DNA of 64,000 nucleotides from Rachicladosporium sp. CCFEE 5018 (GCA_002077045.2 KZ111151.1:467718-531717); one strand, 5' to 3'. Counted from the stretch's first letter, positions 42,058-52,668 are shown. The notes: generated by a model not told the origin, from the letters alone. Numbers and translations are program-made.

Positions 42058-43063
42058 TTACAATTTGCTATCGACGGGCTTGTCAGCGTCATGTCGATAG
42101 TCGTAATGCCAGTCGCCTCTTGCGAGATCCGCTCGCACTTGATAATTTGCTTCTGCGTCCTCCACGACCTGCATGTCGAGATCAACGACGGCCATGCCCT
42201 CCGCGCTGCTGCCGAGTCGCGTAACCGCACCGACATACGGCAAGCAGACCTGTGATCTCCCTGCATAACCTTTGCCGGGTGGTCCGCCAGCGTTCGCGAA
42301 TATGATTGCTGTCAGTCGTTGTCAGTACGCAGGGTTTCGAAGTAGATCAATAATGTTCTAGCAACTTACCACAAGTATTCTCGAAGCACCTCGCTGTCAA
42401 CATGCTATCCAGGAACAGTCCCTCTGCCACAGGATTGATCGCTAGCCCTGCCGGACTACAATCACTCAGCGTCCAGAAAGTCGGTATGATAATCAGCTTC
42501 GCTCCTTGCGCTATCAACTCCCGAAAGGCTTCCGGGAAGGCGAGATCCCAGCAAATCAGCATCCCGACTTTGCCTAACGGTGTGTCGAAAACAGGATGCT
42601 CATCTCGTGCAGATGAAGTAAGGTGCAGTCTCTCGATAGGACCCCAAAGATTCTTCTTGACGTACTTGCCCGCGATATCACCAGTGTTGTCGATGAAGTA
42701 GGCAACATTTAGTAACCTCTCGTCAGGTGTATCAGCATCATGAAGCTCCAGTATCGTTCCGGGTACGATGCAGATATTACACTCCCTGGCCAGTGCACGG
42801 TACTTGTCGAGATAGATCTCCCATCTTGAGCATTCCGATTTGAACTTGGGGTCATCCGGCTTCCAATTCAGGAGGTGGTATTCCGGGAGGACGGCGAGCT
42901 GAGCACCTTGTAGGGCGGCTGACCGGATATCCGAGGCTGCTGTAGCGAAGTTGCGATCGGGTTGCATGGGCTTCGGGTGCATCTGTATCACGGCGACCTT
43001 ATAGGTTGGGGCTTTGGTTGTGGCAACCTTCCGCTCGTGGATCGGGGACTCGGATTCGGTCAT
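42058..43063 (-). CDS. Nitrilase-superfamily carbon-nitrogen hydrolase
   Basis: Two exons (43063-42370, 42308-42058) with a 61-nt intron give 314 residues. The Glu-Lys-Cys triad is readable: Glu in AVLPEYHLLNW, Lys in KYVKKNLWGPIER, and Cys in GMLICWDLAFPEAF. A further conserved Glu lies in NPVAEGLFLDS. The intron interrupts ENTCG and joins it to AIIFANAGGPPGKG, so the unspliced version would end too early. Likely an omega-amidase, carbamoyl-amidase or aliphatic amidase; the sequence does not decide the substrate. The 378-bp upstream region is shared with the divergent RNase H2B gene. Confidence 0.9.
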
Positions 43064-43441
43064 TGTGAAGGAAGTAGAAGTAACACCAGATGGCCGATGG
43101 GGGAGAACGTGCGAAAGTGCTGTATACCTACTATCTTACAGGATATGTGAGGAGTGATATGCGACCTCAATGGCTTGTAAGACTGGATGTCATCGCACTG
43201 GCTATCGACGCTATCTCATCCATGCCCCGCTCTGAATGCTAGCACTTTACCATTTCACATTTGGCCAGCCGTAGCGACGCGTCTTCGTAGACGCGACTCG
43301 CATTGATGATTGAGCATTGCTGTCAACTGAGAGCACATCGTACTACATATTTCCGCGATGTATTTACCAGCGGACTTGAAATAGGCTGGCACACCTATTT
43401 GCGACTCCGCCCAGCATTAGACTAGCGAACCATCAGCCGCC
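43064..43441. promoter_or_regulatory. Divergent promoter, nitrilase and RNase H2B
   Basis: 378 bp between two divergent starts. No specific motif is assigned. Confidence 0.3.
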
Positions 43442-44779
43442 ATGGCCGTTAAGTCTCGTATAAAGAAGGCCGCGCCAAAGCCAAGTACAACAACATCCGA
43501 TGAGATTACAACATCAACGGCGAAGAAGGTCCTCGAACCCAGCGTCGTAGAGCCACCACTACTACTTATCCTTCCCGAGGGCTCCTCGCCAACAGCTCGT
43601 ATTGTTACTTTGCCAAGTCCTGCCACTATAACGCCATGCCGCTTCTTCGTCTGCCCCGAGAAAGGCTTCTTCGAATTCACCAAAGTCGCGCCGCCGAAGA
43701 AGACATGCAGGAGTTGGCTCTTGGCTCCTGAGGACTGTGCACCGGAATCAGCAGCATCGCAGCAAGGCGAGGGGGGCGATGATGGAGAGGCAGATCATCA
43801 AGGCTACGTTCTGGAGAAGTCAGATCTCTTCATAGCGACACCCTGCGATCCGCTCTTCCTGGTCTTGCCTCTGTTAGTAGACGGCGAAGCGGGCTCGTAC
43901 TTGACCTTCGCCGACTTCGTGTACGATCAAGACCGAGATGGCTGGGAGCATTTGCAACAGCTACTGCGGCAGCCAGATTTCACCAAGTTAGAGAAGATCA
44001 TGGAGCGACGCATGGCCGCCATTTGCGATACGCTGGACATGGGCGATGAGCAAGACCGAATGTATCAGCTGTCGATGCCGAAGCTACTGAGCGAGCTTGT
44101 GAGCAAAGCGAAGAAGATGGTGAAGGGAGGGCTGCCGGCGACTATGGAGGCGCATTTCGTAAAGCAAGCACTGGAGATGCCCGTGCTCAGCGTACGAAGG
44201 GAAGAGAGCAGTGTGAGCATAGCCATTGAGGATGAGGCTGAGGGTGCTGAAAGTCAGACGCCTTCGGAGGAGATGTCGCAGGTCACGACGACGTCCACCA
44301 CTTCCAGTGTAAGCGTATCGACAGCGGTAACGTCCTTCTCAGACGATGCGACACCGGACGAGCCTACGAAGCAGCAAGGTGACAATGCGAACCTGCTCCG
44401 ACTGCGAGTCGCCCTGAACTTCCTGCTGGCCGCCTACACACCCACTCCATTGCGCACGAAACTTTCAACATCGCTGGCATCTTCAACCAGTCTGATTGAC
44501 TTCGCCCCTCTGGACGCACATCTGGCTCGCATCACCGAGCTGAAGAAGCAAGCCCAAGTGCTCCGTTCGCTAAGCGACAACATCAGTCGAAAGAGAAGTG
44601 CTGAAGACGACGATGAGATGGCCGTGAAGCTGGAGGCCAAGAAGCGAAAGAAGGAGGAAGAGGAGTTCAAGAAGAAGAACACGAGCAGAGGCGTTACGCA
44701 GCTCGCAAAAGCTGATACGAGTGGGATGAAGAAGCTGAGCTCGTTCTTCACCAAGGCGCCGGCGAAAGCTAAGGCATGA
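43442..44779 (+). CDS. rnh202: Ribonuclease H2 subunit B
   Basis: 445 residues, single exon. The N-terminal triple-barrel region (LLILPEGSSPTARIVTLPSP..CRFFV; GFFEFTKVAPPKKTCRSWLL; DLFIATPCDPLFLVLPLL) and the helical part (FADFVYDQDRDGWEHLQQLL; RMAAICDTLDMGDEQ MYQLS) match RNASEH2B/Rnh202. The long Ser/Thr linker and basic coiled region are fungal extensions. The C-terminus MKKLSSFFTK looks like a PCNA-interacting (PIP-box-like) motif, as in the mammalian subunit, with Met in place of Gln. With Rnh201 and Rnh203 it removes ribonucleotides and RNA-DNA hybrids from nuclear DNA. Confidence 0.88.
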   Translation: MAVKSRIKKAAPKPSTTTSDEITTSTAKKVLEPSVVEPPLLLILPEGSSPTARIVTLPSPATITPCRFFVCPEKGFFEFTKVAPPKKTCRSWLLAPEDCAPESAASQQGEGGDDGEADHQGYVLEKSDLFIATPCDPLFLVLPLLVDGEAGSYLTFADFVYDQDRDGWEHLQQLLRQPDFTKLEKIMERRMAAICDTLDMGDEQDRMYQLSMPKLLSELVSKAKKMVKGGLPATMEAHFVKQALEMPVLSVRREESSVSIAIEDEAEGAESQTPSEEMSQVTTTSTTSSVSVSTAVTSFSDDATPDEPTKQQGDNANLLRLRVALNFLLAAYTPTPLRTKLSTSLASSTSLIDFAPLDAHLARITELKKQAQVLRSLSDNISRKRSAEDDDEMAVKLEAKKRKKEEEEFKKKNTSRGVTQLAKADTSGMKKLSSFFTKAPAKAKA

Positions 44780-45031
44780 AGTTGGTATGTGTCAATTGGC
44801 GAGCACGCGAACGACAAACGAACTAGACCACTCGAGAAGTCCTAAAGTCGGACACTGCTCGTGTAGACTCCACTACGACAACGCATCGCTGTGGATGCTG
44901 CCTAATAAGAGAGCTTCCATGCACCTTCAAGCACTGAAGAGCATCGGCCAGACGTTTATCCGTTGCACTTCATATACAAGTTCCTCGACGAACAGCTCGA
45001 AAATGTCAATCACTCAATGCAAATCTGCAAC

Positions 45032-46339
45032 ATGGCGGACGACAAGATCTACGCTCTGGTCGACTACGAAGACACATACGTGCAGCCTCTGCTCCTCAAG
45101 GCGCTCAAATCTTCCTTACCGCCCGAGATCTTGATTCTAATTGACGGTCTCTCCAAGGTACCTACACTAGAGTGCAAAGTCCTACAATGGCGGCAATACG
45201 AGAGCATCGACTGGGACGTGCTAGCCGAACATCCAAGCACCTCTTTGGCAAATAGCTACATGATCCGCAAAGCGCTTATCCGGAAACACTACCTCACTAA
45301 CACGGTCTCGCACTGGCTGAGCAAGCACCCAGACAGCTCACTCCGGAAGCATGTCAAGCCAAGCGTCGACTTCGAAGTAGACTATGCGGAGTTCCTGGAT
45401 GATGCGCTAGTCGAGGCGTACGAGCTGCGTGAGTCCTGGGAGCGTAACGCAGCGGCAGAAGCTGCTGGTAAGCCACTCGAATGGTGGATCCTCAAACCCG
45501 GCATGAGCGAGCGAGGCCAGGGAATCCGCCTGTTCAGCTCCGAGCAAGAGCTCACAGAGATCTTCGAAGCGTGGGATCCACCGTCTGACGACGAAGACGA
45601 GGATGACAACGAAGCCACATCGCGACCTCCCTCGCCCGACGGACTCGACGAACTTGACCGCAAATCTAACACCGAATCGAATGATATCATGACATCCCAC
45701 CTCCGCCACTTCATCGCGCAACCCTACATCCACCCGCCCCTCCTCCTCCCCTCACCACATCCAAATGCCAACCTCAAATTCCACATCCGCACCTACGTCC
45801 TTACCGCCGGCGCCCTCAAGGTCTTCGTCTACCGTCCTATGCTCGCCCTCTTCGCCTCCACATCCTACGCCCCTCCAACGTGCTCCACCCCGAACGACCT
45901 CACCGCCCACTTAACGAATACCTGTCTCCAGCCTTCCCCACCGCCACCAGCCTCCGTGCAACTCTTCGACTCCCTCCCCGCCTCTCTGCCCTCCCTCCCT
46001 AGCACCTGGAAGGACGACGTGTTCACCCAAATCTGCGACAGCACAGCGCAAATTTTCGAAGCTGCCGCACGCACACAATCCGTGCATTTCCAAACTCTAC
46101 CCAACAGCTTCGAGATTTTCGGGCTGGATTTCCTGGTCGATGCGGAGGGTACGGCGTGGCTGCTGGAGGTTAATGCGTTTCCGGATTTTGGGCAGAGTGG
46201 AAGGGGAGAGGGAAGAGAGTTGGTTGAGGGCTTGATCGAGGGGGTGGTCAAGGTGGCGGTGGGAGGATTCTTTGCGATGGGTGAAGGAGTGGATAAGAGC
46301 TTGGTTGAGGTTCTGCATTTGGATCTGGGGAGACGGTAG
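45032..46339 (+). CDS. Tubulin-tyrosine ligase (TTL) family protein
   Basis: 435 residues, single exon, starting at the ATG in CAACATGGCGGAC. It carries the ATP-grasp-like TTL domain: ANSYMIRKALIRKHYL, WWILKPGMSERGQGIRLF (nucleotide-binding loop), FIAQPYIHPPLLLP, KFHIRTYVLTAGALKVFVYR, LTNTCLQ and FGLDFLVDAEGTAWLLEVNAFPDFGQ, in the family order. An acidic insert (about 189-215, DDEDEDDNE) interrupts the domain between the first two lysine regions. Fungal single-domain members resemble the TTL part of yeast Pby1; whether they modify tubulin or something else is unknown. The frame upstream of the ATG is open but contains no better start. Confidence 0.87.
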   Translation: MADDKIYALVDYEDTYVQPLLLKALKSSLPPEILILIDGLSKVPTLECKVLQWRQYESIDWDVLAEHPSTSLANSYMIRKALIRKHYLTNTVSHWLSKHPDSSLRKHVKPSVDFEVDYAEFLDDALVEAYELRESWERNAAAEAAGKPLEWWILKPGMSERGQGIRLFSSEQELTEIFEAWDPPSDDEDEDDNEATSRPPSPDGLDELDRKSNTESNDIMTSHLRHFIAQPYIHPPLLLPSPHPNANLKFHIRTYVLTAGALKVFVYRPMLALFASTSYAPPTCSTPNDLTAHLTNTCLQPSPPPPASVQLFDSLPASLPSLPSTWKDDVFTQICDSTAQIFEAAARTQSVHFQTLPNSFEIFGLDFLVDAEGTAWLLEVNAFPDFGQSGRGEGRELVEGLIEGVVKVAVGGFFAMGEGVDKSLVEVLHLDLGRR

Positions 46340-46783
46340 ATCTAGAGTTCTTGCCGAGACTCGATAGCCATCACTCGATTCACAAATCGATTTACGCCGG
46401 TATCCGTGATAACCTCTTGAAGACGGGAAGCAGTCTTGCATTGCATGTCATTACTGTCTGCTGAATTACTACTCGCCATCCTTGATCTTCCTCGCACCCA
46501 ATCATAAAGTCTCGCTACCCAGGTCGTGGCGCCTCGCAACGCAACGCTCAGCATGCGCCCGCAGGATCCAACACATAGGCTTACGGAAAGCAACGCAAGA
46601 GCATGCGTCAACGCACTTATGGCACACTTGCCAAGCACCCGTTGCGCCCTGGCCACTTAGTTTCGCGCCAACATCCGTCGTCCTGGTCTCAACGCCCTTC
46701 GTCTCTTCACACTTTCATACTCTGGACTCCCCGGTTCTTCAACTTCGGCACTAGACCTTTGGCATCAAAACAAAGCACGCCTC
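46340..46783. other. Intergenic between convergent genes
   Basis: 444 bp between TTL (+) and the CDK-site-rich protein (-). Nothing seen. Confidence 0.4.
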
Positions 46784-48165
46784 CTAAGCACTGCTCGCAT
46801 CAACACCCCCACTTCTGGTCCTCTTACTCCCACCTACGCCCTTAACTTCACCTTCAGCCTCCCTCTTCTTGCCTCCTGCTTTGCTGGCGCCAACCTTGCT
46901 GCGCGGCCACTCGTCGAACGGCGAAGTGATCTTGCGACGTTTCCCGTTGCGCACCACAGGAGAGGCGGTGCTGACGTCAGTCTCCTCTTCCTCCTCGAGT
47001 AGCGTAGCAAGGCCTGAGACCGGAATGGCCAGCATCGAGATGCGCGACGTGCGCTTCGTTGACGGCGGCGTAGCGAGATACGCAGCCGCGGAAGTAACAG
47101 GTTTGCGGGGCGTGGCTTTCACGCTCTGCGTAGCGAGAGCAGGGATCTCGATGTCCGTGAGTGCTTCTTCGTCGACTTCGATTTCTGGCTCAGCGGTGGG
47201 GAAGAGGAGACGAGGTTTGATGGAGCTGCGGGTCAGAGGGCGATGGGCCGAGGGCCCGGCGTTGCGTTTGAGTGTGCGCTGGGCGCGAATGGAGTCTGGT
47301 GAGGAAGGAGGATTGACGACTTGATCAAAGGAGGTGGGCGATTCAAAGCGACGGAGGAGCTTCTTGCCGCGGCTGTGAGGTGAGGTCAGTGAGTTGTAGA
47401 TTAGGTGGTGAACAAGTGCAGGGCTTACAAAACATATATCAACCCTTCATCTCTCGCGACAGCCTGCTCCATCTCCTTCTCCTCTTCCGTCTTCGCTGCA
47501 CTCCCACGTCTCTGCACCCTACCACTGCTGACAGTCTTCCGGGGTCCAACAAACGGATTATCCTCCGCCTCGTCCAGCTCTGGCACCCTCGCATTAGCAT
47601 CCGTGAATATCGGGATCGCGGGCTCGTTGCTCTCAGCGCCGTCCTCATACAGATCAAACCCGCGCATGGAGGAATTGCGAGGTTTCTTATGCTTGCGCGG
47701 CGTGGGCATGACATCGCTGGGTGAGTGGGATTGGAAGTTCAGCGCGCGCGAAGCGGCGTTCATTGCGACTGCCGGACGCTTCATGGGCGTTTTGTTGGGT
47801 GTTGGTAGCACGTTGGTGCGAGTGACCGACAAGTGCAGACCGCTGTCGGAGTCTGACTGTGCGCCGTTCACTGCGCGGCGGGTGGCGTTCTTCTTGGGTG
47901 TCTTGTGTGATCGTGTCAATGGCGACGCAGGCGAGGAAGGTGGGGAGGAGAGTTGAGTGCCGGAGAATCGTGCGCGGCGGGTTGTAGGTGGAGGTGTTGT
48001 ATGCCTCGCGCGGGTGTCCTTTAGTGAGCCATATGGAGATTGTTGGGCAGCTGTTCGGGTAGATCGGCGTGCATATGGTTCATAGTTGTCGTGAAGTGGG
48101 CCGTGGAGTGGTGTGGGAGGGGTGCGAATGCGGGTGTTGCGTGGTGGAGGGGTAGAGGGAGCCAT
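46784..48165 (-). CDS. Disordered S/T-P-rich nuclear-type protein, function unknown
   Basis: Two exons (48165-47429, 47372-46784) with a 56-nt intron give 441 residues. The start is MAPSTPPPRNTRIRTPPTP. The protein is dense in SP/TP sites followed by basic residues (TPPTTRR, TPKK, TPNKTPMKR, TPRKHKK), i.e. candidate CDK sites. It has several short basic clusters that could be nuclear signals (KRRKITSPFDEW). A better-ordered block, GLIYVF-RGKKLLRRFESP, spans the intron. I do not recognise a named family; it could be a cell-cycle regulator, but that is inference from composition. The next gene upstream, on the other strand, encodes the mitotic protein Duo1. Confidence 0.75.
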
Positions 48166-48741
48166 TTCTTGTGAGTGCGCGCGTTTGGATAGTGAAGTCA
48201 CGCTTTGGGCGCGAGTTGCGCCGTCTTGCTGCAATCGACTCCTCCAATGCCAATAACCCCCTCCGATACACACTGCTGTAGCTCTCTGCTGCGGACCGAC
48301 CTCTGCGATGACCTCGCCGTGGACTGCTGCCGTATGTTTCAAAGCGGTGGATGCGTTGCCAGCTCTTCGTACCCGCGACTCTCTTCTCGCGCAGTGTGTC
48401 GAATACTGCGTGTCGTAACAGCAGTCCCCCGTATTCAATAGCAGTATTACTCAATAGCAGGATACCATTGTCTCGCGTACAATAAGATCTGCCGTAGAAT
48501 GCGAAGCAAGACAAGGAACTGACGTCTCTGAGGCTCTCCCAATCCCTTCCAGCCACCCGCCGCGAACCCTGAACTCCACACTCCACCAAGGCGCGTCCAG
48601 CCCTACACGAAAAACCACAACATACAACGCGTCATATCTCGACAACATATCAACAAATCCGGCCAACAACTCGCGGCCCATTGTGGCAATACGATTTGAC
48701 GCGTCGCACACATATCACATATCCCTCAAACCCGTCCCGCA
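48166..48741. promoter_or_regulatory. Divergent promoter region
   Basis: 576 bp between the unknown S/T-P-rich gene (-) and duo1 (+). A short tandem TCAATAGCAG occurs twice (about 48435-48460). No other signal. Confidence 0.3.
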
Positions 48742-49488
48742 ATGGCCAAACCTACCCCTCCAGATCTCGCAGGTCTCACGCTGGATGACTCCTCAGACGA
48801 AGCCGAAGAGAACCTCTTCTCCAGTCCATCCACCGCGCCTCCGACGACCAAGACCCACACGCCCGCCTCGACCACCTCCTCCGCGCAGAAATCTACCCAA
48901 CAACAGCCACGCTCGACTCCCAAACCATCAGACCCCTCCCGCGAAGCAGCCCTGCAAGCCGAGCTCGACAGAGTCCGTGAAGTAAATGCCGTTATATCCG
49001 GCGTGACAGCCTCCCTGCGAAAGGCAAGGGAGAACATGTCCACCGTGAACCGCACGGTGGATTCTGCTTCTACGCTCCTCGCGACGTGGACCAGGATCTT
49101 GTCGCAAACCGAGCACAATCAGCGACTCATCTTGAACCCAGGGTGGCAAGGCGCTAGCCAGGATCTGGAGGATGTCGGAAACGAGGAGTCGAGACGGCAG
49201 GAGGAGAGGGAGCGGATTGTGGAAGAGGAGCGACGGAGGAGGGAGGATGCGGAGAGGAGACGGGAGGACGAGGAACGGAGGCGTGCTGTGCTGGCTGAGA
49301 AGGGCAGTGCGGGGAGGGGCGTGGGCAGAAGAGGGAGTGTGAGGGGTGCGAGTACGGGGACGGGGAGAGGGTATACGGGGGTTGGAGGACAGGCTGGGAG
49401 GGGGAGGGTGACGCCTGGGGTTAGTAGAGGTGGTAGTGGCATCGGGAGGGGTATGGTCGGAGGCACGAGAGGCAGAGGGAGGGGCTGA
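48742..49488 (+). CDS. duo1: DASH complex subunit Duo1
   Basis: 248 residues, single exon. The conserved core ELDRVREVNAVISGVTASLRKA plus NRTVDSASTLLATWTRILSQTEHNQRLI and NPGWQG is the Duo1 family signature. It is preceded by an acidic Ser-rich N-terminus and followed by a charged coiled coil (EERERIVEEERRRREDAE...). The C-terminus is Gly/Arg-rich, low in complexity and probably disordered. DASH/Dam1 rings couple kinetochores to spindle microtubules in fungi. The length is in the expected range for filamentous ascomycetes. Confidence 0.9.
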   Translation: MAKPTPPDLAGLTLDDSSDEAEENLFSSPSTAPPTTKTHTPASTTSSAQKSTQQQPRSTPKPSDPSREAALQAELDRVREVNAVISGVTASLRKARENMSTVNRTVDSASTLLATWTRILSQTEHNQRLILNPGWQGASQDLEDVGNEESRRQEERERIVEEERRRREDAERRREDEERRRAVLAEKGSAGRGVGRRGSVRGASTGTGRGYTGVGGQAGRGRVTPGVSRGGSGIGRGMVGGTRGRGRG

Positions 49489-49952
49489 GAGTGGATCTTC
49501 TTGATGTCAAGACGAAGTAATGTTCACGTTGAGCGAACAGCGCTCCAGCGCTGCCGGCGGCAACGATCGTGCAGCGTCGTGGGCTGCCGTCGCAGCATGT
49601 CGGGCTGCGGCAGGCTTGTACTGGTAGACGTTCGACGTCAGGCGCAGGACAGGAGGGAGGCATGTATCGTATCGCCTTATCGAAGCAGATCGGGAACCAG
49701 TGATGCTGACAAGTCGAACAGAAGCGAAGAACAGCACGACAACAGCGAGTATCAGCGCATTGTACAGCTCTGTCGATGTGTACGTATCACTCCATCGTCT
49801 CATCCGTACACTGAGCCCAGCCACCACCTCATCCGCAGATATGCTCGCTTGTATGCTTCCAGCTTGCTTCATCCTGGGCGGACCTCCCCCATCCCCATCC
49901 CCCTCCTTCCCACCCAATCTCATCCGCTCACATACCCCTCATGCCCCTCGAT
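49489..49952. other. Intergenic between convergent genes
   Basis: 464 bp. A 138-codon minus frame at 49507-49923 contains one hydrophobic stretch (YNALILAVVVLFFASV) but follows the stop of the small gene at 49953 by only 29 nt, so it is more likely UTR than a gene. Confidence 0.3.
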
Positions 49953-50174
49953 CTACAACCCCACCTTCCCACTATCATTGCCCTCCCCCTTAGCAGTCTT
50001 CGCCTTCGCGGCATCATCAAGCGGGCCCTTCGGGTTGCTCTCCAAGTTCTTCAGTTGATCCTTCGTCTGCTCTTGGCCAGCACCCTGGTCGTTCGGCGCG
50101 GCGTGCGAGCCTTGCTGGGCTTTGGTCTGGTTTTCTGGGTCGGGCGACTGGCGGCCGGCGTTGGGTGCTGACAT
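49953..50174 (-). CDS. Small hydrophilic protein, 73 aa, function unknown
   Basis: 73 residues, single exon, starting at MSAPNAGRQSPDPENQ. No hydrophobic segment; it is rich in Gln, Asn, Asp, Gly, Lys and Ala. The block DQLKNLESNPKGPLDDAAKAK looks like a conserved core and reminds me of small proteins seen in other Pezizomycotina. I cannot name a family or function. Composition suggests an unstructured, soluble protein. The frame upstream is open to 50429, so a longer N-terminus is possible, but the ATG at 50174 is in reasonable context. Confidence 0.6.
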   Translation of the reverse strand: MSAPNAGRQSPDPENQTKAQQGSHAAPNDQGAGQEQTKDQLKNLESNPKGPLDDAAKAKTAKGEGNDSGKVGL

Positions 50175-50593
50175 CTTGGCTTGTTGTTGGGGAATTGGTG
50201 GATGTATTGGATTCGATTGTGGACTGATGGACGTTAGAGGGCTGCTAGAAGAGAAGCGGGAGTGCGGGTGGCGAACAGGGTGCTTTGGTTCGCTGTGTAA
50301 ATTTGCGTGAAGTTGATTGTCTGGGTTTGGGAAGGTACTCGAGCTCAAAGCCTCTTCAATGTCAATGAATGTTGATGGTGGGGCAGAAGTTGCGAGTGGT
50401 GGGGTGCGATGGACGTCACTGCCAGTCATGCAAGCGGCTGATGAGAGAATGACTGAGCAATTTACCCGCCTCCATGGACATCCGAGTTACGACAGCTCCC
50501 GAGAAAGAATGTCGCTGGCTTACAAGTATGCTTGATAGCGTGTAGCCTGGGATCGAACGTGTTGTACAGTATTTCTACAAGATCGCATCAACT
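50175..50593. other. Intergenic, nothing seen
   Basis: 419 bp between the small gene's start and the BCS1-like 3' end. Nothing recognisable. Confidence 0.4.
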
Positions 50594-52069
50594 TCATCCT
50601 GCGCCACTTCCGACTTCGTGAGTCCTCCCTCTCGACTTCACAGCAAGTTGATCCACCATCCCGATCGCCCCCTCAGGATCCCCTTTATTGTACAAGAACA
50701 GTCCCTGCAACGCCGCTGTGCTGACCTGGTCGACCAATCCGATCTCGTCGGCTCGCTTGATGAACGCCCTCCTTCCCTCCCCACCAACATCAACATCCCC
50801 ATAAAATCGCTCCCACAACTTCTCCATCTGCCACAATGTAGCGTTGCCCAGATGCATAGTCATATCCACCCTCCCCGGCCTGATCAGAGCATCGTCGAGG
50901 CGATCGATGTGATTTGTCGTCATGAAGATGATGCGCTCTTCGGCGCTTGCTACACCGTCGAGGGCGTTGAGCAGGCCGGAAAAAGTCACTGCAGCGCCTG
51001 TGTAGCCTGTCTCATCCGCTTGACGGCGGTTACTGAACGCCGCGTCGGCGTCTTCCAGCAGTACGATCGTGCGAGGTGGGACGGTGAGGAGAAGTTGATT
51101 GAGCAGGTCGTCTGTGAGGCCTCGTTGAGAGAGCGAGAGCATGGCGATGTTGAAATCTAGTTCGCCGGCGAGGGCTTGGACGAACGATGTCTTTCCTGTG
51201 CCGGGAGGACCGTACAAAAGATAGCCTCGTCGATAAGGAATTCCGCGATCAAGATACCATTCCCGTGCTGAGATGAATTCGCGTACGTCGCTGAGGATGC
51301 GGTCAGCAACCCCATCCTCCAGCACCACAGAGTCAAACGGTCGTCGCCGTTTCGGCTGCCCAGAGCGATCCCACTGCACGTTCCGCGAAGTGTAGATGAT
51401 CGTCTTGCCCTCCGTATGCTGATTCGCAAGCGCATGGGCTTCTTGGAAGATATCCTCGAATATTTGACGATGATAGTACAACGTCGTCAACGTAACGGTC
51501 TCGAACGGCCGCCCATTAGCATCGAAAGACTTCCCGATCCGTTCACGGTTGACTTTGATAAAAGCATTCTTGTACCGCAAGAAATGCCTCCCATGACCCG
51601 GCACAAGACTAAAAGCCGTCCTCTCCGAACCCCCGGGCGTCTTCGATCGTGCAGTCGCGATTTGCAAATGATGCAGTCCTGGCGTCACACGTCGAATAAC
51701 CGACTCCACGAATCCTAGATCCTTCCGTGAAAGCGTCGGGTCCATCTGCTTCTGAAATTGCGTCGTCATCCAGCTGAGCACCCACTCATAGGAGTCGTCG
51801 TGTTTCGTTACTTCCAGATCTACCAGTAGCCGACGTCGTATGAGTTCTGTAGACTTGCGAAGACCCTGGGATCCGTAGCGCATTGCTGCGCCGAGGGCGG
51901 CGAGACCGAAGCCGGCTGTGAAGAAGGGGTTAGAGGAGAGCTGGGCGATGAGGGAGTCGCCTGAGTTTCCGGCTTTGGCCATCTCAAGCAAGGCATCTGT
52001 CTTGCCATCTTTGCTGTCTTTGAGGCCAGAGAGAGCCTTTGTTGCGGCGTTGATGCTGCTATCGTCCAT
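50594..52069 (-). CDS. BCS1-like AAA ATPase
   Basis: 491 residues, single exon. The N-terminus holds a BCS1_N region (a putative membrane-proximal helix FFTAGFGLAALGAAMRYG, then RRRLLVDLEVTKHDDSYEWVLSWM). The AAA module follows: YLLYGPPGTGKTSFVQALAG (Walker A), TIVLLEDADAAF (Walker B), FSGLLNALDGVAS, IIFMTTNHIDRLDDALIRPGRVD (sensor and second region). Yeast Bcs1 inserts the Rieske protein into mitochondrial complex III. Filamentous fungi carry many BCS1-like paralogues, so an orthology claim needs a tree. The start ATG at 52069 follows the usual short acidic leader MDDSSINAATKAL. Confidence 0.9.
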   Translation of the reverse strand: MDDSSINAATKALSGLKDSKDGKTDALLEMAKAGNSGDSLIAQLSSNPFFTAGFGLAALGAAMRYGSQGLRKSTELIRRRLLVDLEVTKHDDSYEWVLSWMTTQFQKQMDPTLSRKDLGFVESVIRRVTPGLHHLQIATARSKTPGGSERTAFSLVPGHGRHFLRYKNAFIKVNRERIGKSFDANGRPFETVTLTTLYYHRQIFEDIFQEAHALANQHTEGKTIIYTSRNVQWDRSGQPKRRRPFDSVVLEDGVADRILSDVREFISAREWYLDRGIPYRRGYLLYGPPGTGKTSFVQALAGELDFNIAMLSLSQRGLTDDLLNQLLLTVPPRTIVLLEDADAAFSNRRQADETGYTGAAVTFSGLLNALDGVASAEERIIFMTTNHIDRLDDALIRPGRVDMTMHLGNATLWQMEKLWERFYGDVDVGGEGRRAFIKRADEIGLVDQVSTAALQGLFLYNKGDPEGAIGMVDQLAVKSRGRTHEVGSGAG

Positions 52070-52668
52070 CTACCTATGGTGCGGCCGGCATGCGGCTTTC
52101 AGATGTTGAGAGCTTCCGAGATCTGATACATATTTATGAATCTAGTCCAGTGCAGTTGCCTCGTCTCGGCGATCTGGTCTGTATGTTTTGGGCACTTTCC
52201 TGATTGACTGAATTTCCAGGCGAGATGTTCTGATGATAAAGACGTTGCATTGCAAATCTAATGCTCCGTCTCGCAGCGTTCGCCTACATTGCACATATGC
52301 GATATTGTCGGCAGCACCTCCGATTGGTTCGTAACGCCCCAAAAGCCACTATCAACGTGAAACATGTACCTACACGTCTCCCAACTCCGGATACGTCTGT
52401 GCAACCTTAGATGCAGCTGCAATAGTGATCTCCTCGAGGTGGTGTCAGTACGAGACTTGTTCTCGATATCATGAATTTGGTCTGGAGGCTCTCATCGACA
52501 CGGTAATATGGCGATCCCCGGTTGCAGGCGCAGATATAGCAGCACAGGAAAGTCCCAACTTCTAGTGAAGCGCAGGTACCAACGCGCCTGCACAAAGCCG
52601 CCTGCGGCGTAGCACCTGCCTGCCACTGTCGATTTTCACTTCCCACTTTGTATTGATGCTGTCACACA
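52070..52668. promoter_or_regulatory. Divergent upstream region
   Basis: 599 bp between the starts of the BCS1-like gene (-) and the RRM protein gene (+). No gene is supported. Confidence 0.35.

Noticed and set aside
49507..49923. 138-codon minus-strand frame with one hydrophobic segment
   Set aside because: Starts only 29 nt after the stop of the small gene at 49953 and shows no family match. Likely UTR.
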